A stretch of 59,999 nucleotides of DNA from Clostridia bacterium (lineage in GTDB: Bacteria; Bacillota; Clostridia; Oscillospirales; Acutalibacteraceae). Location: NCBI GenBank assembly GCA_017517665.1, contig JAFWYP010000011.1:1-59999 (forward strand). The letters run 5' to 3'. The position numbers and the translations under genes are program-made. This document shows, piece after piece, positions 7,901-16,251 of the stretch (the stretch's first letter is position 1; each line of letters opens with the position of its first letter). Under the pieces are notes generated by a model. That model was not told where the DNA came from. It saw nothing but the letters and a program-made list of their open reading frames with translations, and ran no database searches.

Positions 7901-10808
7901 TGCAGAAGGCTTCTATGTTGACGAAGAAACTGAAGAAACTGAAGAAAAATCAGTTCTCAAGGCAGAGATCCTTCCCGACGGTTCAACCGTTCTCAAGGTT
8001 TACTATGCAAGAGAAAAGGTAACAGTTACATTCAAGGGTAACGAAGGTATCTTCACAGTAACTGAAGAAGACGGCAATGAAGCTCAGAAGGAAGAAATCG
8101 TTTACGAACTTTATTACGGCGCAGCAGTAGTTGCTCCCGCAGACCCCGCACTCACAGGTTATACCTTCAAGGGTTGGGATAAAGCTGTTGTAAACAAGGC
8201 AATCGAAGACGCAACTTATATTGCACAGTGGACTGTAAACAAGTACACAATCTCCTTCGATACTGACGGCGGCAGCGAAATCGCTGACATCACTCAGGAC
8301 TTCGGTTCAGACGTTACTGCTCCCGCAGAGCCCACAAAGCCGGGTTACGACTTCGATAAGTGGGTTGACGGTGAAGGCAACGAAGCTGAAGTTCCCGCTA
8401 AGATGCCTGCTGAAGACACAGACCTCACAGCAACATGGACTCCCAACCCCTATGATGCAACATTCGATGCAGACGGCGGCGAATGGGCAGACGGTTCAAC
8501 AGAGCAGAAGATTCCCGTAGTATTTGATCAGCCCATCACAGAACCCGCAGAAGATCCCAAGAAGGATGGCTACGAGTTCGGCGGCTGGGTTGACGAAGAC
8601 GGCAATCCTCCTGCAAACATGGATACAGAAGGCGGCGAAACATACAAGCCCGTATGGAATCCCGTTGCTCAGGAAGTTCCCGTTGAAATCTACTATATGG
8701 ATACAGACGGAAAATATCCCGAAACAGCTGACGATAATGACAGCGTAACATTCAAGACCGAAGAAACTGCAACATATACTCCTGCTGAAGTTAAGAACTA
8801 CACAGTTGATGCTGAAAAGTCAGTTCTTGAAGCAGTTGTAGCAGCTGACGGTTCAACCGTTCTCAAGGTTTACTATGCACTTGACAAGACAACAATCAGC
8901 TTTGATGTTGACGGTACAGTTACAGAAGTTGAAGGTCTCATCGGCGCGGAAGTTCCCGCTGAAGAAGTTCCCGCTCCCTCAAAGGACGGCTACACATTCG
9001 TAGGTTGGAAAGATGCTGACGGCGACGTAAGCGAAGATGCTCCCGCAACATTCCCCGAAGAGAGTGAAACTCTTGAGGCTGTATTTACAAAGAATAAGTA
9101 TAATGTAACATTCATCGTTGACGGCGTTAAGGTTGAAGGCTATCCCAAGGAAGTAGAGTTCGGCGCAACAATTCCTGTTCCCGCTAACCCCTCAAAGGGC
9201 GGCTACATCTTCACAGGCTGGCTTGATGATGCATCCCATACTCCTGCTGATTACGGCACAATGCCTTCAACCGACCTCGAGTTCATAGCTCAGTGGGGCA
9301 GCGAAACAGGCGTAGGTTATGTTCTTGAAGTTTACAAGATGGATACCAACGGCGATTATCCCGCAGCTCCCACAGAAACAATCAATTTCTCTGACGGTGT
9401 AGTTGGTGAAAACAGAACAGTTGAATATACTGCTCCCGAAGGCTTCACACTTGATAACCTCAAGTCAGAGCTCACAGGCAAGATTCCTGCAACAGGCACT
9501 CTTGTTCTTAAGGCTTACCTTGAAAGAAATCAGTACACCCTCACAGTAGATGTTGACGGTGTTAAGACTGAAACAGAATACTACTACGGTGAAGCTGTTA
9601 CAGCTCCCGAAACACCTGTTAAGGACGGTAACGTTGAATTTGCAGGCTGGGTTGACGGAGAAGGCAACGAAGCAACCGTTCCCGCAATCATGCCCGCAAA
9701 AGACGTAACAGTTTACGCTTCATGGACAACAAGTGCTAAGTTTAATGCAGGTGAAGGTAAGTTTGAAGACGGAAGCTCTGTTAAGGAAATTCCCGTTGAA
9801 GTAGGCGAACCCATCACAGCTCCCGAAAAGCCTGAAAGAGACGGTTACGATTTCGTTGGTTGGGGAACAGAAGCTGATCCCGAAACACCCGTTACCGATT
9901 TCGGTACAATGGATGAAAACGGCGAATCATATGTAGCTATCTGGACTGAGGCAACATACGAAATTATATTCATTGACTATGAGGCTCCCGAAAACGGTCC
10001 CGAAGCACCCACAGTACCCGTTGAAATCGCAAGAAGCGAAATCAAACACAACGGCACAGTAACTCTTCCTGATGATCCCACATTCCTTACAGGCAAGACC
10101 TATAATTTCGTAGGTTGGAAAGATGCAGAAGGCAAGGAATATAAAGAAGGCGACATCTATGAAGGAACAGCAGATCTTGTTCTCTACGCTCAGTACGAAA
10201 GAATCACAGTTAAGCTTGTTCCTATCGAAGGTTCAACAACAGTTGTTGACAGAAACGGTACAAGAGAAAGCTATAACAGCGGTACAGACAGAGATGAAAA
10301 TGCTTATACACCTGTAAATCCTGATTTCTATAACACAACTGAAGATGAATATGAAGATTATTTCATCTATGGTCTTAAGACAAGACTTAAGGAAACTGTT
10401 CTTCTCAGCCAGTACATCACAGTTCTCGGTGACGGCAGAATCGAAGTAATTCATGCTCACGAATCATATGCTCCTTACACAGGTACAGGTACTGTAATCA
10501 ATGTTTATGACCGCGTAGGCACAGCTGAAACATCCGATGATATTTTTGTAGAATCCTTCTACATTGTTATCTTCGGTGATATTAACGGTGACTCAATAGC
10601 CAACTCTCTTGACGTATCGGCTATCGAAGACGAAGCAATCGGTATCACAAGATGGAGTGCGAAAAACTCTGAGAAATACGTCCGTTACATGACAATGGCT
10701 GCTGACGTGAACTATGACACAAGAGTCAGAACAATTGACGCAACACTTGTTGAAAACTATTCAATCGGTATCGGCAAGCTTGACCAGATTTCAGGTATTG
10801 CTTACTAA
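4923..10808 (+). CDS. Giant secreted InlB-type repeat protein with duplicated N-terminal module and C-terminal dockerin
   Basis: The protein has 1961 residues. The start is supported by AAGGAGG about 10 bases upstream. A signal peptide occupies residues 1-27 (cleavage near TSFA/WN). Residues about 33-243 and 322-540 are two copies of an unrecognised module, each opening with a K-x-x-x-GE-(T/S)-VKAR motif, then YF-x-N-(S/A)-G and FFTDAY. They are separated by one InlB-type repeat. After that come many InlB/Flg_new-type repeats (GYEFxGW, AxWxx) and three MucBP-like modules (about residues 958, 1258 and 1460). A pre-dockerin module precedes a type I dockerin with loops at about 1886 and 1928 (DINGDSIANSLD, DVNYDTRVRTID). 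It is presumably exported and retained through a cohesin. No enzymatic motif is seen, and the molecular role is unknown. Confidence 0.88.
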   Translation: MTKTKRLVAVALAILMVLSSFSMTSFAWNVRSNDGFELTVNTEILREVNGQWVKTDKVEKGETVKARVYLGTDYFANSGQLLFFYSNKFFTDAYGTGSNDLVVNPYYSSNYGIKGSFYSASSTPSQAVEAQMLDDGRITSAEAAEYNPINVVYNFGSNVRNKKFIADTWFCEFTLTVKEDAPAGEFGRFLAFENTAASPDYTDGYIDIPKGTYDGYSETVTNMSNWKATLTFDNSPVEIYQNCVSVTFKTNGGEFADGSDELYFEGEAGTALTIETPTLLGYEFAGWLAEGATDAEEVTVYPTADTVYTAVWKDPSGTVSETLGFRTEIHRYNEETGEYEKTEKVMRGESVKARIFVDTSYFTNAGDIIVFYENDFFTDAYPTDESIDIVANSSATSSAALTGTHGSFTKTSATNDVIEGLLDNKYITSDFVKANNAFAINYQFNPTNSAVLSGDEWFVEFDLQVLNSAEDWGDFYIVEETIQNSGEGSEAYINIPLGKEGTVFEDGKHISMFLWDAITTIESNPVTVDSTITLEGEGGTFVENGEGTYVIEGYIGDAPVAPAEPTREGYAFMGWVDAEGNKAEIPDEIPYDDITLYATWSEKSEITFVFNNGTPDLTQEVVSGQPFEAPETPVKEGYQFIGWDNNPNDNKTDPKPLPDVYPAEDTVYSAVFETVSYYIYYYVLNPVDLQFDMVDVVTCEFGNEIPATPATYTVPEGYTLSPAYKDITFSTALAEGETMPAGRVDLYYKLTVNTYDATFDADGGVFADGTSTQTVPTVYGEQIVAPAAPTKEGFEFKGWYPEVGIMNQEGAAFVATWEEVTYYAEYIVDGATYEKYPTKFGEEVDVPAVPYKEGYTFVEWTPAVDATMPAHDTEYIAVFEANQYDAIFKLEEDDEEAYDTVPTYYDDPITVPATEPEKEGYEFGGWVDENGNPPTTMDEEGKTFTAVWNPATDTKYVIETYNMNTDGTYSTTPSGTVEKSGTTGTEAEVTPNAAEGFYVDEETEETEEKSVLKAEILPDGSTVLKVYYAREKVTVTFKGNEGIFTVTEEDGNEAQKEEIVYELYYGAAVVAPADPALTGYTFKGWDKAVVNKAIEDATYIAQWTVNKYTISFDTDGGSEIADITQDFGSDVTAPAEPTKPGYDFDKWVDGEGNEAEVPAKMPAEDTDLTATWTPNPYDATFDADGGEWADGSTEQKIPVVFDQPITEPAEDPKKDGYEFGGWVDEDGNPPANMDTEGGETYKPVWNPVAQEVPVEIYYMDTDGKYPETADDNDSVTFKTEETATYTPAEVKNYTVDAEKSVLEAVVAADGSTVLKVYYALDKTTISFDVDGTVTEVEGLIGAEVPAEEVPAPSKDGYTFVGWKDADGDVSEDAPATFPEESETLEAVFTKNKYNVTFIVDGVKVEGYPKEVEFGATIPVPANPSKGGYIFTGWLDDASHTPADYGTMPSTDLEFIAQWGSETGVGYVLEVYKMDTNGDYPAAPTETINFSDGVVGENRTVEYTAPEGFTLDNLKSELTGKIPATGTLVLKAYLERNQYTLTVDVDGVKTETEYYYGEAVTAPETPVKDGNVEFAGWVDGEGNEATVPAIMPAKDVTVYASWTTSAKFNAGEGKFEDGSSVKEIPVEVGEPITAPEKPERDGYDFVGWGTEADPETPVTDFGTMDENGESYVAIWTEATYEIIFIDYEAPENGPEAPTVPVEIARSEIKHNGTVTLPDDPTFLTGKTYNFVGWKDAEGKEYKEGDIYEGTADLVLYAQYERITVKLVPIEGSTTVVDRNGTRESYNSGTDRDENAYTPVNPDFYNTTEDEYEDYFIYGLKTRLKETVLLSQYITVLGDGRIEVIHAHESYAPYTGTGTVINVYDRVGTAETSDDIFVESFYIVIFGDINGDSIANSLDVSAIEDEAIGITRWSAKNSEKYVRYMTMAADVNYDTRVRTIDATLVENYSIGIGKLDQISGIAY

Positions 10809-10827
10809 TCACATTTAACCCCATGGT

Positions 10828-10854
10828 CCCCGACGAAAGTCGGGGGCTTTTTTT
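10828..10854 (+). terminator. Rho-independent terminator of the giant-protein operon
   Basis: A seven-pair GC stem CCCCGAC / GTCGGGG with a GAAA tetraloop is followed by C and seven T residues, 20 bases after the stop codon. Confidence 0.95.
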
Positions 10855-10859
10855 GCAAA

Positions 10860-10902
10860 AAAATCCCTGACTTTCCGTTTTTTCGGAGAGTCAGGGATTT
10901 TA
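10860..10902 (-). terminator. Terminator of the GH89 gene
   Basis: A long stem (ATCCCTGACTTTCCG / CGGAGAGTCAGGGAT with one mismatch) is followed, read on the minus strand, by a run of T and then GC. It lies immediately after the minus-strand stop at 10911. Confidence 0.9.
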
Positions 10903-10910
10903 AAATTCAA

Positions 10911-13016
10911 TCAGTCCTCAAGAATTGCTCTCTTATATTTTTCAAGCAGTTTTCTTGCGGTTTCAACTGTGTTTTCTTCGCTCGGAGCATCGGGATTTGC
11001 GGTTGAAAGCCATTTTCTTTCAAATTCGGCATAGCTCTTATAGAATTGATTGCCTCTGTAAATGTTTCTTTCGCAATGCTGTTTGCGTGTCGTTGTCGAG
11101 AATTTTCTGCGTTTGGGGAATTCATAAGCAAGGCGCTCAAAGAAGCTTTGCCAACGCTTTGCATAATATGTTCCGATTAATCCGCCCCATTCCTTCCATG
11201 CATAGTCGTAATTGACTGTGTTTGCGACTGGACCCCACAGAGTAATCTGCATAAGAAGATTCAGTTCAAAATTCTGCTGGTCTTTTTCCGTGAACGCAAG
11301 CTCTCTTGCTTCTCTGAGATGCTCATGAAGTGTAAGCTCGGGTCTTGTCTGAAGAAGTGCATCAAGCTCTTCGCAAATTTTAAGAAATGCATTTGATGCT
11401 CTTTCAAAGATATTAACGTCACGGTTGTTGAAGCCGTACATCGCCTTGTCATAAAGGTTTGATGCATAATTGCTGAGAACCTGACGCACAAGGTCACAGG
11501 CATCAAAGGCGTAGCCGTCTTTGGTTGAATTTTCAGAACTCAAAAGCAATTCCGCAGCCTTATAAAGAAGCTTGTTATCATAACGGAGTTCACGAAAATC
11601 GTTAGGCGCGGTGTGGCGAAGCTCTGTTGCAGGTCTTGCGCAGATAACCGAGCCCGTTTCTCTTCCCGTGCAGTTTTCGCTGTAGCAGGTGTTGCGAAGA
11701 GTGAGCATTGCATCAACAAGGCATTTTTCCTTGCTTCCGTAGCGGCGGTATGCATAATCCTTGAGCCATGCATCAAGGTCAATTGCGCCGTCTTCGGTGA
11801 GCATCTGAAAAGCAAGGTCATAGTAAAGAGGATTCTGGAAAACACCCTCCATAAATAGACCCGTACCGCTGCAGTTTTCGCATTCAAGTGCAGAGTAAGC
11901 ATTGTCTGCAAGAGCCTTTATGCTGCCGTGAAGAGTGTTTCTGTCACCAAAGTTATGGATATTTCCGAGAATAAAGTCATATCCCCAGAAATTTTCTGTT
12001 TCTTTATATTTAGTGCCGTCAAGATCGAGGATGAGAAGTCTTTCTTTGGGAACAGCTTTTACAATCTGTTCACGAAGCGACCAGCTTTGCATAACCCAAA
12101 CGGAATCCTTGTCGAAATCCTTGTACATTGAGTCAATTGCTCTGCCTACCTTCCAGAGATAATCTCTTGTTTTGATTGAAGGTGCGTTTTCATGAAACGG
12201 GTCGCAGGCATAATAATGGTATGCACCGAAAAGCTGACGCTGTTTTTCAAGAAGCGCTGTTCCGAATTTCTTGAATACGGGGTCAGTCGGGTCAAGCTGA
12301 TATGTTATAGGGAAATTGCACCATGAAGGTACCATATGAAGTCTTACTTTTTTGAAAAGCTTGCTGATTGATGCGGGTATTGTTCCGGAGAAGCCCTGCT
12401 GAATGGGTGTCATACCAAGCTCAACTTCACGGTCGATGATTTTCTTTCCGAGTTCAAGACGGCTTTCTATATATTTAACGTCTGTGAGGCTGAAATAGCC
12501 TGTTATGTTTGACATGAGCTGCCACGGCCAGAAACCCGGACCTGAAAGGAATGAAAGAGCACCTGTTTCGCTGTAGGTGAAATCTCTCATTGTATAATAC
12601 CAGACAGCTTCGCTTCCGACAACGGAAAGGGGCATGTTAATGCCGTTCATTGCCATGAAATCTATTTCTTTTTCCCATCTGTCCCATTTCCAGAAAGCAA
12701 ATGAATAACCGAGGGTGCAGTAATTCATAAATGCACGTTTTTTTTGAGGAATAACCTTTGAAATCCTGCCTTCAAAAAGGGGAGTGGAATCAATTGAAAT
12801 TTCTCTGTTGCCGCAATGAGAAAGATTAACTCCGCAGTATTTGCGAAGGTATGCGTAATAACCCATTGCCTGACTGATTTTGCAGTCACCGCAGATAACG
12901 ATTTTACCGTTTTCGCAGAAAACCTCATAGGTGTTTTTGCCGTCAATGCTTTCAATATCGCGAAGCTCAAACATATCGGCAAAATCGGGAGTATTTCTGA
13001 TAATAAGATTTTTCAT
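10911..13016 (-). CDS. Alpha-N-acetylglucosaminidase, GH89 (NAGLU family)
   Basis: The 701-residue protein resembles NAGLU/GH89 throughout: an N-terminal alpha/beta domain, then the signature stretch MNYCTLGYSF...WKWDRWEKEIDFMAMNGIN and GPGFWPWQ. The two expected catalytic glutamates are visible in DPFHEN (about E276) and LFMEGVFQNP (about E390), matching the FNEM and PEG/QN contexts of human NAGLU. GH89 enzymes remove terminal alpha-linked GlcNAc, for example from mucin or heparan-type glycans. I chose the second of two adjacent ATGs because AAGGAG is then 6-7 bases upstream; ATG at 13019 is also possible. No signal peptide is visible, which is odd for an enzyme acting on host glycans and suggests cytoplasmic action on imported oligosaccharides. 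It is a single-gene unit with its own promoter and terminator. Confidence 0.9.
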   Translation of the reverse strand: MKNLIIRNTPDFADMFELRDIESIDGKNTYEVFCENGKIVICGDCKISQAMGYYAYLRKYCGVNLSHCGNREISIDSTPLFEGRISKVIPQKKRAFMNYCTLGYSFAFWKWDRWEKEIDFMAMNGINMPLSVVGSEAVWYYTMRDFTYSETGALSFLSGPGFWPWQLMSNITGYFSLTDVKYIESRLELGKKIIDREVELGMTPIQQGFSGTIPASISKLFKKVRLHMVPSWCNFPITYQLDPTDPVFKKFGTALLEKQRQLFGAYHYYACDPFHENAPSIKTRDYLWKVGRAIDSMYKDFDKDSVWVMQSWSLREQIVKAVPKERLLILDLDGTKYKETENFWGYDFILGNIHNFGDRNTLHGSIKALADNAYSALECENCSGTGLFMEGVFQNPLYYDLAFQMLTEDGAIDLDAWLKDYAYRRYGSKEKCLVDAMLTLRNTCYSENCTGRETGSVICARPATELRHTAPNDFRELRYDNKLLYKAAELLLSSENSTKDGYAFDACDLVRQVLSNYASNLYDKAMYGFNNRDVNIFERASNAFLKICEELDALLQTRPELTLHEHLREARELAFTEKDQQNFELNLLMQITLWGPVANTVNYDYAWKEWGGLIGTYYAKRWQSFFERLAYEFPKRRKFSTTTRKQHCERNIYRGNQFYKSYAEFERKWLSTANPDAPSEENTVETARKLLEKYKRAILED

Positions 13017-13047
13017 CATAATCTCCTTAATAGTAATATACTTATTC

Positions 13048-13076
13048 ATTATATATTAAATTAAATATATAAGCAA
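13048..13076 (-). promoter_or_regulatory. Predicted sigma-A promoter of the GH89 gene
   Basis: On the minus strand, TTGCTT (13071-13076) and TATAAT (13048-13053) are separated by 17 bases. They lie just upstream of the AAGGAG site. Confidence 0.6.
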
Positions 13077-13188
13077 GAATTTTTAATGATTTTACAATTT
13101 GTTTAATTCTTTTTGTAATAAGTATGATATTATAAGTGGGAATATAGGACTTATGTGGCAAAAAAATGCAGAAAATATTAAATAATGC

Positions 13189-13217
13189 TTTACAGTTTGA
13201 TTTAAATAAAGTAAAAT
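13189..13217 (+). promoter_or_regulatory. Predicted sigma-A promoter of the pyrH-polC operon
   Basis: TTTACA (13189-13194) and TAAAAT (13212-13217) have a 17-base spacer and lie about 50 bases upstream of pyrH. The rest of the 250-base divergent intergenic region is A/T-rich, with no other feature I can support. Confidence 0.55.
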
Positions 13218-13269
13218 ATAAATAACTATAATCAGCACAAAAAATGATTATTACGAAAGGGTGTTATAT

Positions 13270-13980
13270 ATGCAACCGGTTTATAAACGCATTCTGTTAA
13301 AGCTCAGCGGCGAGGTTCTTGCGGGCGAAAACGGTCACGGATTCGACTTTGATACCATCAACACCATCTGCAAATCCGTAAAGGAAATAGCAGACCTCGG
13401 AGTTGAAGTCGGTCTTGTCGTTGGTGGCGGCAATTTCTGGAGAGGACGTTCGGGCGGAAATATGGACAGAACACGTGCTGACCACATCGGTATGCTTGCA
13501 ACGGTTATGAATTCACTTGCTCTTGCGGATTCGCTTGAGCAGCTCGGCGTTAACGTCAGAGTTCAGACTGCCATTGAGATGCATCAGATTGCGGAAACAT
13601 ATATCAGAAACAGAGCTGTCCGTCATCTTGAAAAGGGCAGAGTTGTTATTTTCGGCAGCGGAACGGGAAATCCGTTCTTCTCAACCGATACCTGTGCGGC
13701 ACTCCGTGCAGCGGAAATCAAGGCAGACATCATCTTCAAGGCAACCAATGTTGACGGTGTTTATGATAAAGACCCCAACAAATTTGCGGATGCAGTCAAG
13801 TATGATGTGGTAACTCACAGCGAGGTTCTCGAAAAGGATCTCAAGGTAATGGATTCAACGGCAGCATCACTTTGCCGTGACAATAATATTCCCATTCTTG
13901 TTTTCAATCTTGAAAACCCCGAAAACATCGTAAAGGCTGTTCTCGGCGAGAATATCGGAACAATAGTTAAGGAGGGCTAA
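13270..13980 (+). CDS. pyrH: UMP kinase
   Basis: The 236-residue amino-acid-kinase fold protein phosphorylates UMP to UDP in pyrimidine nucleotide synthesis. Visible family motifs are [10 protein letters not shown] near the N-terminus, the glycine-rich [12 protein letters not shown], and [11 protein letters not shown]. The ATG at 13270 is preferred over a GTG nine bases earlier because GAAAGGG is correctly spaced for it. It is the first gene of the operon: the usual upstream rpsB-tsf pair is absent and a separate promoter is present. frr follows after 4 bases, with its ribosome-binding site inside the end of pyrH. Confidence 0.97.
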   Translation: MQPVYKRILLKLSGEVLAGENGHGFDFDTINTICKSVKEIADLGVEVGLVVGGGNFWRGRSGGNMDRTRADHIGMLATVMNSLALADSLEQLGVNVRVQTAIEMHQIAETYIRNRAVRHLEKGRVVIFGSGTGNPFFSTDTCAALRAAEIKADIIFKATNVDGVYDKDPNKFADAVKYDVVTHSEVLEKDLKVMDSTAASLCRDNNIPILVFNLENPENIVKAVLGENIGTIVKEG

Positions 13981-13984
13981 AACT

Positions 13985-14539
13985 ATGGAAAAAGTTTTTG
14001 CAATGGCAGAAGAAAAAATGGGTAAAACTCTCAACGCGCTCAACAATGAATTTGCATCAATAAGAGCAGGCAGAGCAAATGCGGCTGTTCTTGATAAGGT
14101 TAAGGTAGATTATTACGGAACACCTACACCCATCAATCAGATGGCGGCTGTTTCCGTTGCAGAGGCAAGAATTCTCACGATTCAGCCTTGGGATACTTCA
14201 ACACTCCATGCAATCGAAAAGGCAATTCAGGCATCCGAAATCGGCATCAATCCTCAGAATGACGGCAGAATCATTCGTCTTGTTTTCCCGCAGCTCACAG
14301 AGGACAGACGTAAGGAGCTTTGCAAGGATGTCAAGAAAATGGCAGAGGATTCAAGAGTTTCCGTTCGTTCAACAAGACGTGACTGCATAGATAAGGTAAA
14401 GAAGATGGAAAAGGCTTCCGAAATCACAGAAGACGACCTTAAATATGCAGAAAAGAAGCTTCAGGATATCACTGATAAGTATATCAAGGAAATCGACAAA
14501 GCAGCGGAAGCAAAAGAAAAGGATATCATGGAAATCTAA
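13985..14539 (+). CDS. frr: Ribosome-recycling factor
   Basis: The protein has 184 residues, the normal family length. With EF-G it splits post-termination ribosomes. Recognisable segments are [29 protein letters not shown] in overview (RAGRAN near residue 30), the EDRRKEL motif and a lysine/glutamate-rich C-terminal helix. The start is set by AAGGAGG overlapping the pyrH stop. The conserved pyrH-frr pairing supports the call. Confidence 0.98.
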   Translation: MEKVFAMAEEKMGKTLNALNNEFASIRAGRANAAVLDKVKVDYYGTPTPINQMAAVSVAEARILTIQPWDTSTLHAIEKAIQASEIGINPQNDGRIIRLVFPQLTEDRRKELCKDVKKMAEDSRVSVRSTRRDCIDKVKKMEKASEITEDDLKYAEKKLQDITDKYIKEIDKAAEAKEKDIMEI

Positions 14540-14552
14540 AGTTCAAACTTAT

Positions 14553-14577
14553 AAGGCGGGAGCAAAACTCCCGCCTT
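14553..14577 (+). other. Intra-operon hairpin between frr and uppS
   Basis: A perfect 10-bp stem AAGGCGGGAG / CTCCCGCCTT surrounds a CAAAA loop. It is followed by GTAATCC rather than a U-run, so it is unlikely to be an efficient terminator. It could attenuate transcription, or mark an RNA-processing or stability boundary between frr and uppS. Confidence 0.7.
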
Positions 14578-14602
14578 GTAATCCTGAGAAGGAGTATATT
14601 TT

Positions 14603-15334
14603 ATGACAAAAGAAATGCTTGAAAATATTGTTTTGCCCGAGCATATCGGTGTTATTATGGACGGTAACGGAAGATGGGCAAAGCAGAGAGGACTCGAAAG
14701 AAGTGAGGGCCATAAGGCTGGTGCTGATGTTTTTCGCAAAATCTGTGATTATGCAGCCGAAATCGGAATAAAATATATCACCTTTTACGCATTCTCAACC
14801 GAAAATTGGAAAAGACCTGCAGGCGAAGTGTCTGCGATAATGGATTTGTTCAGAGATTATCTTTTTGAAGCGCAAGAAAGAGAAGAAGAAAATATTGCAA
14901 AGGGCATGAGAATCCGCTATATAGGAGACCGAACTGCTCTGCCCGAAGATATTGTAAACTTAATTGAACAGCTCGAAAATCAGTCGGCTGATAAAACAAC
15001 AATAACCGTAAATCTTGCAGTGAATTACGGCGGAAGAGATGAAATTCTCCATGCAGTAAAGCATCTTGCCGAAAAAGTTGAGGCAGGAGAGCTTAAAGCA
15101 GACGATATTACATTGAAAGATATAGACGGAAATCTTTATACCGCAGGTCAGCCTGACCCCGACCTGATAATAAGACCCAGCGGTGAATACCGTCTTTCAA
15201 ATTTCCTTATCTGGCAGGCGGCATATTCGGAATTCTGGTTTTCCGATATACTCTGGCCCGATTTCACATCGGATGACCTTGATAAGGCAATTATAGAATA
15301 CAGCAAACGCAACAGACGCTTCGGCGGTGTATAA
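14603..15334 (+). CDS. uppS: Isoprenyl transferase (undecaprenyl diphosphate synthase)
   Basis: The 243-residue cis-prenyltransferase builds undecaprenyl diphosphate, the lipid carrier for peptidoglycan and other wall polymers. The substrate-binding HIGVIMDGNGRWA motif has the key aspartate at residue 20. The family motifs FYAFSTENWKRP and the C-terminal DLIIRPSGEYRLSNFL...E..F are present. AAGGAG precedes the ATG. It sits directly before cdsA, as in many Firmicutes. Confidence 0.97.
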   Translation: MTKEMLENIVLPEHIGVIMDGNGRWAKQRGLERSEGHKAGADVFRKICDYAAEIGIKYITFYAFSTENWKRPAGEVSAIMDLFRDYLFEAQEREEENIAKGMRIRYIGDRTALPEDIVNLIEQLENQSADKTTITVNLAVNYGGRDEILHAVKHLAEKVEAGELKADDITLKDIDGNLYTAGQPDPDLIIRPSGEYRLSNFLIWQAAYSEFWFSDILWPDFTSDDLDKAIIEYSKRNRRFGGV

Positions 15335-15371
15335 AGTCAGTTAAATTCCAAACGAACAGAGAGTGAAAGCA

Positions 15372-16247
15372 ATGAAAGTAAGAATAATAACAGGTGTGAT
15401 ATGCGCATTTATAGTAATAATGCTGCTTGTATTTACGGGCCTCGGATATCTCGGAGTAATGAGCATTCCGATGGGTCTTATTTCCGCAATTGCAGCATAT
15501 GAAGTGATGCGAGTTTCAAAGTGTAAGAATAAAATATTGACGGGTGTTTCGATGGCTGTTGCCGCAATCGTTCCCGCCTATGTTGACTTTGGAATTCAGC
15601 AATACATTCCCGTACCGCTGTCGGTAATTATAATTGCATATGTTGTAGCTTTGCTTATGATTATGCTTAAGAATTACGAATCAACCAAATTTGAAAATGT
15701 TGCAATGGCTCTTTTTGCTTCGCTCGCAATACCGGGTTCTCTTGCAACTTTATTTAAGGTCAGAGACCTCAGTGTTCTTTATCCGCAGTATTTTCAGCGT
15801 TCGCATTGTGTATTCCTTATTCTCTGCGCTATGTACTGTGCATGGATGAGCGATACATGGGCATATTTTGTGGGAAGCAGATTCGGGAAACATAAGCTTG
15901 CACCCAGAATCAGTCCGAAAAAATCCGTTGAAGGCGCAATCGGCGGTCTTGTGGGAACGGTTCTTTTCTGCGTTGTGACTTATTTTATTTGCGATGCAAC
16001 CTGTTTCCGTAATGATACGCTTAATGTGTGGATAGTTCTCGGATGTTCACTTGTTCTTGCCGTTCTCGGTATGTGCGGAGACCTTTCGGCTTCTGTTATC
16101 AAGAGAAACTTCGGTGAAAAGGATTTCGGAAATATTTTCCCCGGTCACGGCGGAGTTCTTGACAGAATGGACAGCTTCCTTGTTACAATGCCGGCACTTT
16201 ATGTAATGATAGAAATCGGTCTTGCAATTGCAGGAATAAAGGGATGA
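15372..16247 (+). CDS. cdsA: Phosphatidate cytidylyltransferase
   Basis: This polytopic membrane protein of about 291 residues makes CDP-diacylglycerol from phosphatidate and CTP, the entry to phospholipid synthesis. The C-terminal CdsA signature is intact: SASVIKRNFGEKD followed by PGHGGVLDRMDS. Several hydrophobic segments begin at the N-terminus. The start is not clear-cut: the ATG at 15372 is preceded by GAGAGTGAAAG, and a GTG at 15363 would add three residues. It lies between uppS and dxr in the operon, 4 bases before dxr. Confidence 0.95.
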   Translation: MKVRIITGVICAFIVIMLLVFTGLGYLGVMSIPMGLISAIAAYEVMRVSKCKNKILTGVSMAVAAIVPAYVDFGIQQYIPVPLSVIIIAYVVALLMIMLKNYESTKFENVAMALFASLAIPGSLATLFKVRDLSVLYPQYFQRSHCVFLILCAMYCAWMSDTWAYFVGSRFGKHKLAPRISPKKSVEGAIGGLVGTVLFCVVTYFICDATCFRNDTLNVWIVLGCSLVLAVLGMCGDLSASVIKRNFGEKDFGNIFPGHGGVLDRMDSFLVTMPALYVMIEIGLAIAGIKG

Positions 16248-16251
16248 TTTT

